DNA of 64,000 nt. Origin: SURF-21 sp964529285. Lineage in GTDB: Bacteria > Actinomycetota > Geothermincolia > Geothermincolales > RBG-13-55-18. Positions 45,350 to 53,518 of the stretch are shown here, one piece after another (position 1 is the first letter of the stretch; every line of letters starts with the position of its first letter). Under the pieces are notes generated by a model. That model saw nothing but the letters and a program-made list of their open reading frames with translations, was not told the origin of the DNA and searched no databases. Location: NCBI GenBank assembly GCA_964529285.1, contig CAZGWK010000011.1, positions 11,582 through 75,581 on the forward strand, given 5' to 3'. Position numbers and translations under genes: made by a program.

Positions 45350-45409
45350 CGGGGGCCACGCGCCCTGTAAGCGTAAAAGGAAAAGGGGGACCCTATTTCA
45401 AAGCGTTAC

Positions 45410-46474
45410 ATGATGATCATCATAGTCATGGTGGCCTCCTGTATCGTGCTGGTGGGGATCAGCTATATGATCCTGGACATACTGTCGGGCATAGTGCTTG
45501 CTCCCAGGACAGAGGTGGAGGAGGTCCCTGGTGGGGGTGAGCTGGTGATACCCCTTGAAAATGCCGGAATACGCTCCATGCAGGTTTCGGGTGACGGGCG
45601 TTTCCTGGCTCTCATCGCGGAACGCTCGATTGGAGGAAAAGCCGCGCTAAGGGTCTTCGAACTGGAGGGAGGCCCCCTCGAGGTCCATACGCAGGAAATC
45701 GAAGGCTCTCATCTGGCATGGCTGGGGTACACACAATCCCTGGTATTCGAGGACCAGGGTGATATCTTTGTACTGGACCTGGCGCAAGGGACCAGCGATA
45801 ATCTCACCGCCAGTCCCGCATACGACAGTGATCCCATTCCCTCCCCGGATGGTAGATACATACTGTGGACCGTCGCGCCGCAAGGCCCCGCCGGAGACGG
45901 TTCCGTCTTCTGGGTGATGGGGGGTGACGGGTCCGGCAAGTTCTTCCTGGCGGAGGCACAAGCCCTCGCGGCATGGGATCCGGCAGGTGGTATGGTCATG
46001 TCTCTGCATGCAAACGCCGGCGCGGATGGCGGGCCCGCTTCCTTTCTGCTGCAGGCTGCGACCATCGGCGATGAGGGATGGGAAGATTACATGCGCTGCG
46101 ATAGCGAAGTAAAGTATATATGGTGGCCCTCCCAGGATACGGTTTTGTGCATCGGGCCCGAGGCCGTGAGAGGAGAGGACGTCATCAAGGGGGTGTGGTT
46201 CAGGGTGAGGCGGCCCGACCAGGTGAGAAAGGTGGCCTCAACGGAGGGGTTGGGCATGGAGGATGCGTATTACATCTTCTACCCCTCCAGGAGCGATCAG
46301 CGGGTAGCCTATGTAGGGAGGAAGGGCCTGGAATGTTACGATTACGAGGAACGTCTCATCTGGCGTTATCCAGACCTGGGAGCGAGGCCGCCGCTGGCGT
46401 GGAACGAGCTGCGGGATGAATTGTTTTATCTGGGCCCGGAAGGCATATACGGTTTAAGACTGGTGGGAAAATGA
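45410..46474 (+). CDS. Membrane-anchored beta-propeller-like protein
   Basis: The product from ATG 45410 has 354 residues: an N-terminal membrane anchor (MIIIVMVASCIVLVGISYMI) and an extracytoplasmic region of beta-strand repeats in TolB/WD40 style (VSGDGRFLALIAE, SPAYDSDPIPSPDGRYILWT). No enzymatic motif is visible. The only strong ribosome site, GGGGGA at 45385-45390, is 19 nt from this ATG but 4 nt from an in-frame ATT (45395), which would add ISKRY, giving a basic N terminus. The stop overlaps the pyk ATG (ATGA), suggesting coupled translation. Confidence 0.75.
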   Translation: MMIIIVMVASCIVLVGISYMILDILSGIVLAPRTEVEEVPGGGELVIPLENAGIRSMQVSGDGRFLALIAERSIGGKAALRVFELEGGPLEVHTQEIEGSHLAWLGYTQSLVFEDQGDIFVLDLAQGTSDNLTASPAYDSDPIPSPDGRYILWTVAPQGPAGDGSVFWVMGGDGSGKFFLAEAQALAAWDPAGGMVMSLHANAGADGGPASFLLQAATIGDEGWEDYMRCDSEVKYIWWPSQDTVLCIGPEAVRGEDVIKGVWFRVRRPDQVRKVASTEGLGMEDAYYIFYPSRSDQRVAYVGRKGLECYDYEERLIWRYPDLGARPPLAWNELRDELFYLGPEGIYGLRLVGK

Positions 46475-47907
46475 GTATGCAGGCGTCGGGAAAGACCAAG
46501 ATAGTCGCGACCCTGGGCCCTGCGTGCCGGGAGACGGCGATACTCGAGCGCATGATAGAGGCCGGGATGGACGTAGCCCGCGTAAACGCATCCCACGCTT
46601 CTCACGAGATGATGGGCGAAGAGATGCGGAAATTGCGGGAGGCGGCGCATAAGACGCAAAAGGAAGTAAGCGTAATCCTCGATCTCATGGGCTCCAAGAT
46701 TAGGGTGGGCGAGATCGCCGGTGGAGTAGCCACACTGGTTCGGGACCAGGAATTCACGCTTCATGCGCGGGATATGGAAGGTGACGCACATGGTGTCAGC
46801 GTGAGCTATGCCGATCTGCCGGCGGCGCTGCGCCGTGGCGATATCGTGCTCCTGGACGATGGCGCCATAAAGCTGAGAGTGCTGCAGGCGGGTGCTGGCG
46901 ATGCATTGTGCAGGGTGGAGGCCGGGGGGTTGTTGCGTTCGCGCAGCGGGGTCAATATCCCCGGGATAAAGATCGCACTGCCGGCCGTTACTGCCAAAGA
47001 CCTTGCCGACCTGGAACTCGGCCTTGAGCTGGGCATCGATTGGGTTGCGCTTTCGTTTACGCGCTCTTGCGAAGATGTAGCACGGCTGCGCGAGGTATTG
47101 AGAGAACGTGGTTCGGATATACCCATCGTGGCCAAAATAGAAAAGAGGGAGGCGGTCGAGGACCTGGAGGCAGTGGTAGGGGAGGCTGACGGAGTAATGG
47201 TGGCCCGTGGAGACCTCGGCGTGGAGATGCCCCTGGAGGAGATACCCCTGATCCAGAAACGTATCATCGAGGTTGCGGCGAGCCAGGGTAAGCCGGTCAT
47301 TACGGCTACCCAGATGCTGCAAAGCATGATCGAAAATCCATCGCCGACGCGTGCGGAGGTCTCCGACGTCGCCAACGCCGTTTTCGACGCGGCCGATGCC
47401 GTGATGCTTTCGGGAGAGACGGCGATAGGCCGTTTTCCCATAGAGGCCGTGGACACCATGCAGCGTGTCATCAACAGGGCCGAGACCGTCCTGCCCTTCG
47501 ACCACCTGCTCGAGGAGCGCCGTTTCTGGATCGGCGGGGGCGTGGTCGAAGCGGTGTGCTACGCCGCCTGCGAGCTGGCCCGCAATATGCAGGCAACGGC
47601 TATAGTAGCGCCGACGGAGACGGGCTTCACGGCACGCCAGATGAGCCGCTTCCGACCCCGGCAGCCCATCCTCGCACCTACACCCGACAGGGAGGCCGCA
47701 AGGCGCCTGACGCTCTTCTGGGGGGTATATCCTCGCCTGGTGGGGGTACGTGGGAGCATCGAGGAGATGCTTGCGGCTGCAGAGGATGTGGCCAGGGAGG
47801 AGGGTTTCCTGGAGCCGGGGGATACCGCTGTGGTAACCGCCGGCGTGAAGGAGAAGGACGAGGAAGGCGTACCCACCACCAACATCATCCACTACGTGAC
47901 CGGTTAG
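46471..47907 (+). CDS. pyk: Pyruvate kinase
   Basis: This 478-residue glycolytic enzyme makes pyruvate and ATP from PEP and ADP. It shows KTKIVATLGPACRE, VNASHASHE, ILDLMGSKIRVGEI, IVAKIEKREAVEDL, VMVARGDLGVEMPLEEIP, and ATQMLQSMIENPSPTRAEV with DAADAVMLSGETAIG. The usual ...GPEIR or GPKIR segment reads GSKIR; Lys at the position of Glu117 in rabbit muscle enzyme is associated with K+-independent enzymes (family knowledge; alignment by eye). A complete C-terminal domain is present. The start overlaps the previous stop. Confidence 0.96.
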   Translation: MSMQASGKTKIVATLGPACRETAILERMIEAGMDVARVNASHASHEMMGEEMRKLREAAHKTQKEVSVILDLMGSKIRVGEIAGGVATLVRDQEFTLHARDMEGDAHGVSVSYADLPAALRRGDIVLLDDGAIKLRVLQAGAGDALCRVEAGGLLRSRSGVNIPGIKIALPAVTAKDLADLELGLELGIDWVALSFTRSCEDVARLREVLRERGSDIPIVAKIEKREAVEDLEAVVGEADGVMVARGDLGVEMPLEEIPLIQKRIIEVAASQGKPVITATQMLQSMIENPSPTRAEVSDVANAVFDAADAVMLSGETAIGRFPIEAVDTMQRVINRAETVLPFDHLLEERRFWIGGGVVEAVCYAACELARNMQATAIVAPTETGFTARQMSRFRPRQPILAPTPDREAARRLTLFWGVYPRLVGVRGSIEEMLAAAEDVAREEGFLEPGDTAVVTAGVKEKDEEGVPTTNIIHYVTG

Positions 47908-47930
47908 TCGTGATAATAAGGGGGTAAGGG

Positions 47931-47984
47931 ATGGCCGAGGTCACAGTAGTCGGAGCAGGTCCAGTGTCTAAAGGGGAAGGATGA
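47931..47984 (+). pseudogene. 17-codon fragment resembling a dinucleotide-binding N terminus
   Basis: ATG 47931, behind GGGGGTAAGGG, encodes MAEVTVVGAGPVSKGEG and then stops. VTVVGAGPVG is the classic start of Rossmann enzymes such as malate dehydrogenase or FAD/NAD oxidoreductases. The similarity ends abruptly four codons before the stop. It looks like the surviving 5' end of a deleted gene, with the new FAD oxidase gene starting at 47981. It could also be a leader peptide. Confidence 0.45.
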
Positions 47985-49645
47985 ATATGACTGCCGAAAG
48001 GAAGGCCTTCAGCGTCATCTGCGATGAGGCCTACCGCGATCTGGAGGCGGCGGTGGGTGCCGAGAACGCCTCCCGCGAGCCCGGGGTGCTGGATGGCTAC
48101 GCCTGGCAGCCGACGAACAACGACCATCCGACGGAGCGCTGGGTCACCCGCCCCGTAGCCGTGGTCCTTCCCTCCTGCACCGGGGAAGTGCAGGAAGTGG
48201 TGCGGGCCTGCAACAGGCACGGCCTGAAGTTCAAGGCCTTCTCCACCGGCTGGGGGGTGTGGTGCGGCCCCACCTGCGACAACGTGGTCCAGGTGGACCT
48301 GCGGCGCATGAACCGCATTCTGGAGATAGACGAGAAGAACATGTACGCGGTAGTGGAGCCATATGCCATCGCCGCACAGATACAGGCCGAGACCATGAAG
48401 CTGGGCCTCAACCTGCATATTCACGGCTCCGGGCCCAACTGTTCGCCCCTGGCCAGCGCCACCTCCGGGTGGGGTGTGGGCCACGACAGCATCTACATGA
48501 GCTACAGCCCCCGCAACGTGCTGGGGGCGGAGTGGGTTCTCCCCGACGGAGAGGTGCTGAGGGTCGGAACGCCGGGCTCCGGACCCGGATGGTTCTGCGG
48601 CGACGGCCCCGGGCCCTCCCTGCGGGGCATCATGCGCGGCTCCGCCGGAGCCCTGGGCGGTCTGGGGATATTCACGTCGTGCGCCCTCAAGCTCTTTAAC
48701 TGGCCGGGACCTCCGGAGGTGAAGACGCAGGGAACTCTCCTCGACGCCGCATCGGAGATACCGCAGAACATGGGCTTCTACATGTGTCTCTTCCGCGACA
48801 GGGCCAGCTTCCTGGACGCCGTACTGAAGATAGGGGAGGCGGAGATAGGATACAACGCGCTGCGCACGGCAACCGCCGCCTACCTCGACGTCATGGCACC
48901 CCACCTCTTCACCAAGCTGACCAGGACCACCGCCCTTAAGAAGGTGTTGGGGGAGACGCTCGAATACGTCATGCTCTTCATCCTGGCCGACGACTCGCGG
49001 GAAGGACTGCGCTGGCAGCGGGGGACGCTCGAGGCTATCGTCTCGGATCACGCCGGTATCGCACTGGACATGGGCGCCATCACCCCCTTCATCGCCATGT
49101 CGGTGATGGGCTTCGTAAGGGCCACGCTCCCGGCCCTGGTTTTCCGCATCGGCGGCTCGTTCAACACCGCCCTCGACCGCAACGATGCCCTGGACACCCA
49201 GGAGAACTGGAGGGACGCGAGCAAGGAGATCAAGAAGGATTGGATCGCCAGGAAGGGGATCATCGATGATATGGCCGACAACCCGTACTACGTGCCCTAC
49301 GAGAACAACATGTGGGCCCACTGCGAGGTGGTCTACCAGTTCGACCCGCGCAAGGAGGAGCACCGCGCGGCCCTCGCGCCCATATTCATGGACTTCACCA
49401 TCGCCGCCCTCGAGCAGTGCATGGAGCCCATGTTCTCGTCCGACCCGCGGGTACGCGGGATCATAGGCCCGCTGGCCGGGGGCTTCAACCGCTGGCAGAA
49501 GGAGGTATCCGAGAGGCTGGACCCGGGCCGGGCGGCCGATTCCACCCTCTACTGCGGGGAGGGGGAGTTCGACATGTCTCATATCGAGCCGTCAAAGGTG
49601 GAGAGGCTCAAGAAACTGATCGCCGGGTTCAGAAAGCCGCATTGA
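47981..49645 (+). CDS. FAD-binding oxidoreductase (VAO/4-cresol dehydrogenase-type fold), paralog 1
   Basis: The 554-residue flavoprotein has an FAD_binding_4 domain: VVLPSCTGEVQEVVRACNRH, FKAFSTGWGVWCGPTCDNVV, MYAVVEPYAIAAQIQAETM, GSGPNCSPLASATSGWGVGH and LRGIMRGSAGALGGLGIFT. A substrate cap domain follows (about 270-520), ending in the NRWQKEVSERLDP region. It probably oxidises a hydroxy acid, alcohol or phenolic substrate, which cannot be specified. AAGGGGAAGG precedes the ATG. A closely related paralog lies at 50006. No signal peptide is seen. Confidence 0.88.
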   Translation: MNMTAERKAFSVICDEAYRDLEAAVGAENASREPGVLDGYAWQPTNNDHPTERWVTRPVAVVLPSCTGEVQEVVRACNRHGLKFKAFSTGWGVWCGPTCDNVVQVDLRRMNRILEIDEKNMYAVVEPYAIAAQIQAETMKLGLNLHIHGSGPNCSPLASATSGWGVGHDSIYMSYSPRNVLGAEWVLPDGEVLRVGTPGSGPGWFCGDGPGPSLRGIMRGSAGALGGLGIFTSCALKLFNWPGPPEVKTQGTLLDAASEIPQNMGFYMCLFRDRASFLDAVLKIGEAEIGYNALRTATAAYLDVMAPHLFTKLTRTTALKKVLGETLEYVMLFILADDSREGLRWQRGTLEAIVSDHAGIALDMGAITPFIAMSVMGFVRATLPALVFRIGGSFNTALDRNDALDTQENWRDASKEIKKDWIARKGIIDDMADNPYYVPYENNMWAHCEVVYQFDPRKEEHRAALAPIFMDFTIAALEQCMEPMFSSDPRVRGIIGPLAGGFNRWQKEVSERLDPGRAADSTLYCGEGEFDMSHIEPSKVERLKKLIAGFRKPH

Positions 49646-49725
49646 AAGGCAGCGAGCGGCAGGCCGAGCCTGCCGCATACAGGGGGTCGGCAGGGAGAAC
49701 AATAACAACCATGAGGTGATCGTTG

Positions 49726-49875
49726 ATGGAGAAATGCGCGGCATGCTGGGAGATATGCGAGCGCGAGGCCATCGATTTCTCCTATCCCGCGGGGGGTTCC
49801 GGCGTGGTCATCAAGTACGGCTGAAACTGCCATATGGCGGTGGAGGTGTTGCGAAAGGGGCAAGTCAGGGGATGA
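49726..49875 (+). CDS. Tiny Cys-rich ORF with an in-frame UGA (recoding or decay candidate)
   Basis: ATG 49726 has GAGGTGAT at 49714-49721. The first 32 codons include CAACWEICEREAIDF (C-x2-C-x3-C) and PAGGSGVVIKYG, then TGA at 49822-49824. The same frame continues NCHMAVEVLRKGQVRG to a TGA at 49875. Third-position GC is high on both sides (about 26 of 32 and 12 of 16 codons), like real genes here. Options: selenocysteine at the UGA, a 32-residue peptide, or a decayed iron-sulfur protein. The remainder of the 360-nt gap between the FAD oxidases holds only the next promoter. Confidence 0.4.
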
Positions 49876-49928
49876 GAAACCGGCAGTGCTCGTTTTGATA
49901 AATTTCTGCCCGCGGCTTATCATGCGCT

Positions 49929-49937
49929 TGATATAAT
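49929..49937 (+). promoter_or_regulatory. Extended -10 promoter before FAD oxidase 2
   Basis: TGATATAAT matches TGnTATAAT; no clear -35. The start is expected near 49944, giving a ~60-nt leader. The same 9-mer serves the histidine kinase at 38191. Confidence 0.6.
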
Positions 49938-50005
49938 GCCTAGAGAGGGTACCAGGCCGCGGTGCGGGTGTTTGTTGTTTTGGCTGGTTTGCCGGAGGTG
50001 GCTGC

Positions 50006-51649
50006 ATGATAACGGACGAAGCATACAGGGAACTCGAGGAAGCGGTCGGGGCTGAAAACGTCTCCCGGGAGCCGGCTGTGCTCGAGGGTTATGCGTGGCA
50101 GCCTTTTTTGAACGACGACCCCGCGCTGTGGATAAGCCGTCCCGCCGCAGCCGTTCTCCCTTCATCAACGGAAGAGGTACAGGCGGTCGTACGTATCTGT
50201 AACGAGCACGGTCTCAAGTTCAAGGCCCTCTCCACCGGTTGGGGCGCGGCATCCGGTCCCACCACCGAGGACGTGGTACAGCTGGACATGCGCCGTATGG
50301 ACCGTATCCTGGAGATCGACGAGCGTAACATGATCGCGGTGGTGGAGCCCTACGTCAGCGGAGCACAGCTCCAGGCGGAGACCATGAAACTGGGGCTCAA
50401 TACGCATATCATCGGTGCGGGGCCTTCCTGCTCGCCCCTGGCCAGCGCCACCTCCATGAGCGGCGTAGGCCATGACTGCATATACATGGCCTACAGCGCC
50501 CGCAACGTGGTGGGAGTGGAGTGGGTCCTTCCCGACGGCGAGGTGCTGGAGCTCGGCACCCCCGGGTCGGATCTTGGCTGGTTCTGCGGCGACGGACCCG
50601 GCCCCTCCCTGCGGGGCATCATGCGGGGAGCCCTGGGAGCCCTCTCCGGGCTGGGAGTCTTCACCAAGTGCGCACTGAAGCTCTATAACTGGCCGGGACC
50701 GGCGCAGCTTAAAAGCGAGGGCCTGGTCCTCGATTCGAAGGTCGAAGTGCCGGAGCATATGCGCTTCTACATGATGTTCTTCCCCGGTCCCGAAGAGTTC
50801 GCAGACGCCCTCTACAAGATAGGGGAATCGGAGATAGGCTATGCCTGCGTCCGCATCGCCCCCGTGGCTTACACCGCGCTGATGATGCCACACACCGGCT
50901 TCGCCCTTCTGGAGACCAAGGCCATAAGGTCGATACTCGCGGATACCCTCGCGTACCCCCTTACCCTCGTCCTGGCCGGCAGCTCGGAGGGGGAGATAGC
51001 CTTCCAGGAGACGGTGCTCAAACGCATCGTCCTCGACTACGGCGGCTTCATGATGGAACTGAACAAGATGGGTCCCATGGGCCCGTTCATGACCCTCAAC
51101 CTGTTGCGGGTCAGCATCATCCCGCTGGCTTTCCGGCCAGGGGGCATCTTCGGGACCTGCCTGGACGGCAACGAGACCCTGGATACGCAGATGAAATGGG
51201 TGGACGCAATCGCCGAGGCCAAGGTGGAGTTCATGGAGCGGGAGGCCATAATGGAGGACGGGGGCAACAATCCCTATTCCGTCCCCTACGAGAACAACAC
51301 CTATGCTCACTGCGAGGTGCTATACGCCTATTCCGTGGACAACAAAGAGGCCCTCGACTCCCTGAACCCTATCGAGTTCTCGTCCACCTTGCACGCCATT
51401 GAGCTTTGCATGACCCCCCTGTCGGCGTTCATCGCGCCGGTGCGCAAGGCTTTGAGCCCGCTGGCCGGCAACTACAACGAATGGCAGAAGAAGCTCTCGT
51501 CCTCACTCGATCCGCGCGGCGCCGCGGACGCAGGCTTTTACACCGACGAAAAAGACTTCGCCTACGAGCGCATAGACCCCGGGAAACGAAAGAGATTTGA
51601 GGAACTGCAGCAGAAGCTGAAATGGACGGAGTCAGGGCCACCCTCGTAA
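50006..51649 (+). CDS. FAD-binding oxidoreductase (VAO/4-cresol dehydrogenase-type fold), paralog 2
   Basis: The 547-residue protein aligns with paralog 1 from end to end (shared AYRELEEAVGAENVSREPA, FKALSTGWGAASGPTTEDVV, GAGPSCSPLASATSMSGVGH, WFCGDGPGPSLRGIMRG, NPYSVPYENNTYAHCEV). The paralogs differ in the cap and in the WGVW versus WGAA loop beside the flavin, so their substrates may differ. GGAGG lies upstream of ATG 50006, and an extended -10 promoter sits at 49929. The two genes probably arose by tandem duplication. Confidence 0.88.
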   Translation: MITDEAYRELEEAVGAENVSREPAVLEGYAWQPFLNDDPALWISRPAAAVLPSSTEEVQAVVRICNEHGLKFKALSTGWGAASGPTTEDVVQLDMRRMDRILEIDERNMIAVVEPYVSGAQLQAETMKLGLNTHIIGAGPSCSPLASATSMSGVGHDCIYMAYSARNVVGVEWVLPDGEVLELGTPGSDLGWFCGDGPGPSLRGIMRGALGALSGLGVFTKCALKLYNWPGPAQLKSEGLVLDSKVEVPEHMRFYMMFFPGPEEFADALYKIGESEIGYACVRIAPVAYTALMMPHTGFALLETKAIRSILADTLAYPLTLVLAGSSEGEIAFQETVLKRIVLDYGGFMMELNKMGPMGPFMTLNLLRVSIIPLAFRPGGIFGTCLDGNETLDTQMKWVDAIAEAKVEFMEREAIMEDGGNNPYSVPYENNTYAHCEVLYAYSVDNKEALDSLNPIEFSSTLHAIELCMTPLSAFIAPVRKALSPLAGNYNEWQKKLSSSLDPRGAADAGFYTDEKDFAYERIDPGKRKRFEELQQKLKWTESGPPS

Positions 51650-51828
51650 CCGGGCACCCTGTTTCCCTGCCGTCCGCGCTGTCGGGTAAAGGGGAATGAG
51701 GTCTCCTGTCACCCTCTCGGATTATCCCGTCGCACGGCAGCCATCGCGCACCGCATACCGCAGGTGGACTTGTAAATTAATGGTTGATTATAATATTATT
51801 GAGAAATAATAATAATATTGATGACAAA

Positions 51829-52353
51829 ATGAATAAGAGTAAAAGAATGAGTAAGAAAAAACGGGTCAAGGAGGGCGAGACCGCCAAGATTTCGCAGCAC
51901 GCTGCGCAGCGTGCTGTGCGCAGAACGCGGAACCTCCGCGTCCTCGAGGGAGGACGCGATAGCGGGCGGGCCTCGGCGCGCCCCGCCGTGCAGGCGACGG
52001 CCCGGCGGGGCGGACTTTCCTCCAGGGTGAAGAGAAGGCGCAGGATCGCCCTGGCCATACTGGTCGTCCTGGCTGCAGGGCTCATCACCTATATCCTGCT
52101 CGGGCCGGTAACACGCCTGGTCGAGAGCCAGCGCAACCTCGCTCAGGCGGAGGCCCAGCTCGAAGAGGAGAAGTCACGTACCCGCGCGCTGGAAGAGCGC
52201 AAGGCCTGGGATATGACGGACAGGTTCGTGGAGCTGGAAGCCCGCGAGATGGGTTACGTAAAGCCCGGTGAGATTCCCATTATTGTACTGGACAACGAGG
52301 AAGAGGAATCTTCTTCTGGGAATACGGCCAATCCTGCTGAGGCGGTGCCGTAA
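51829..52353 (+). CDS. DivIC/FtsB-like septum protein
   Basis: From ATG 51829 the product has 174 residues: a long, highly basic, Arg/Ala-rich cytoplasmic N terminus (about 75 residues), one membrane helix (IALAILVVLAAGLITYILLG), a short coiled coil (LVESQRNLAQAEAQLEEEKS), and AREMGYVKPGEIP, the conserved C-terminal signature of DivIC/FtsB proteins that bridge divisome parts. In-frame ATG 51847 is an alternative. The upstream 60 nt are extremely AT-rich, with several TATAAT-like elements (for example 51789-51794) and no clear ribosome site. Its place between eno and DUF501 matches other actinobacteria. Confidence 0.85.
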   Translation: MNKSKRMSKKKRVKEGETAKISQHAAQRAVRRTRNLRVLEGGRDSGRASARPAVQATARRGGLSSRVKRRRRIALAILVVLAAGLITYILLGPVTRLVESQRNLAQAEAQLEEEKSRTRALEERKAWDMTDRFVELEAREMGYVKPGEIPIIVLDNEEEESSSGNTANPAEAVP

Positions 52354-52362
52354 ACCCGGCCT

Positions 52363-52632
52363 GCTGCCCCGCCGACGCTGGTGGTCGACCATCAGGTTGT
52401 GAGCTATGCGGAAGGCCCAGGCCTTGAAGGGCCCGCGCTTCGGATCGTATCCGCCGATGTTCATCAGGCACTTTAGAAAAACCTCCTCGGCAATGTCCTC
52501 AGCATCTTCCCTGGAGCCCACGTTCCAGTAGAGATACCTGTATACAGGGTCCAATAATGTCCCATATATCTCCGCGAAGGCGTCTTTGTCGCCATCGGCT
52601 GTCTTTTGCGCCAGTTCCTCCAGAGGAGCCAA
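52363..52632 (-). pseudogene. Truncated ECF sigma factor (region 2 only)
   Basis: Reading from TTG 52632 on the - strand, about 90 residues match sigma region 2: DKDAFAEIYGTLLDPVYRYL, REDAEDIAEEVFLKCL, KRGPFKAWAFRIAHNLMVDH and QRRRG. Similarity ends about 10 nt from the divIC stop codon, and the frame then runs antisense through divIC as meaningless sequence. Region 4, needed for -35 recognition, is absent. A deletion that removed the 3' half is the simplest explanation. The surrounding interval 52354-52857 contains nothing else coding. Confidence 0.8.
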
Positions 52633-52887
52633 TTACCGTGCCTTTCCCTTCACCTGTACATACGACTCAAGGTTCCCATATGAACGGTCTTATTTGCCAT
52701 GATGCCCATATGTATCGGCGAATAAAGGGGTAATCGCGAGCGGATATATCGGCAACGATCCCGTTGAAGTAGTGAGACTCGATATGCCAGGCGCCGGAGG
52801 TAGTCGCAGGGCCGGGAAATGAAACGTACATAACGGCGTGCGGGAGCGTATTAAGGGTTGAAAACGAAAAAGGAGGAGGTGATCGGA

Positions 52888-53325
52888 TTGAGGAACAAGG
52901 GAACGATTATCGCGGTTTCCGTTGTAGCCCTGGTTTTGCTGGTGTCCGCGGGCATAGCCGCTGCCGCCGGGGTCTCCGGTAATGGGTCCGCAGTCAGCCG
53001 CACCGAGGACGGCGTTTCCGGCAACGCCGGTGACGCGTTCTCCTTCGGCTTCCGCAACGGCGGCGAGGAGAGTAACATCCGCGCCGAGAACCGTACCGGC
53101 GTGGAAAGCGGAGCATGCGAAGGCGATTGCGACGGGGAGAAGCTGCGCGAGCACGACTGTGAAGGAGAATGTGACGGCACCTGCGACGGCGACGGGATGC
53201 AGAATCATTACGGCGCGGGCGATCGCACGCTAGAACAGGGCCGGCTTTGTGACGGGTCGTGCGACTCCTGTGACGGCAGCTGCGGCGCTGAGAGCACGCA
53301 GAGCCGGGTGCGCGGTAGAGAATAA
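52888..53325 (+). CDS. Secreted or anchored Cys/Asp-rich small protein
   Basis: The 145-residue protein starts at TTG 52888, with GGAGGT at 52875-52880 exactly 7 nt upstream; an earlier in-frame TTG at 52858 lies before that site. An N-terminal hydrophobic segment (IIAVSVVALVLLVSAGIAAA) acts as signal or anchor. The rest is low in hydrophobics and carries clustered CEGDCDGE, CEGECDGTCDGDG and LCDGSCDSCDGSCG motifs with Asp/Glu/Gly. This composition suggests metal binding or disulfide networks. Family unknown. It follows the sigma remnant and precedes a terminator. Confidence 0.75.
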   Translation: MRNKGTIIAVSVVALVLLVSAGIAAAAGVSGNGSAVSRTEDGVSGNAGDAFSFGFRNGGEESNIRAENRTGVESGACEGDCDGEKLREHDCEGECDGTCDGDGMQNHYGAGDRTLEQGRLCDGSCDSCDGSCGAESTQSRVRGRE

Positions 53326-53414
53326 ACGGCCGCACGCGAGCCCGGGCGGGATAGCGAGCTCCTTTTGCGTGCGGGAGGTGTGCGAACTGCAAAAACGCGG
53401 ACTACATAATATTT

Positions 53415-53438
53415 CGAAGGGTCCCTCGGGGCCCTTCG
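53415..53438 (+). terminator. Rho-independent-type terminator after the Cys-rich gene
   Basis: CGAAGGG (53415-53421) and CCCTTCG (53432-53438) pair around a 10-nt GC-rich loop and are followed by TTATTG. The next promoter begins 4 nt later. Confidence 0.65.
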
Positions 53439-53441
53439 TTA

Positions 53442-53470
53442 TTGTCCGCCGCCGGGAGCGATGATAGAAT
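53442..53470 (+). promoter_or_regulatory. Promoter of the dehydratase pair
   Basis: TTGTCC (53442-53447), 17 nt, then TAGAAT (53465-53470), preceded by TGA so that it also fits an extended -10. The predicted start near 53477 leaves a ~42-nt leader. Confidence 0.65.
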
Positions 53471-53518
53471 CTTCTTGCTCTTGCCTGGGAGGGGAGGATA
53501 AAGAAAAGGAGTGAGGCC

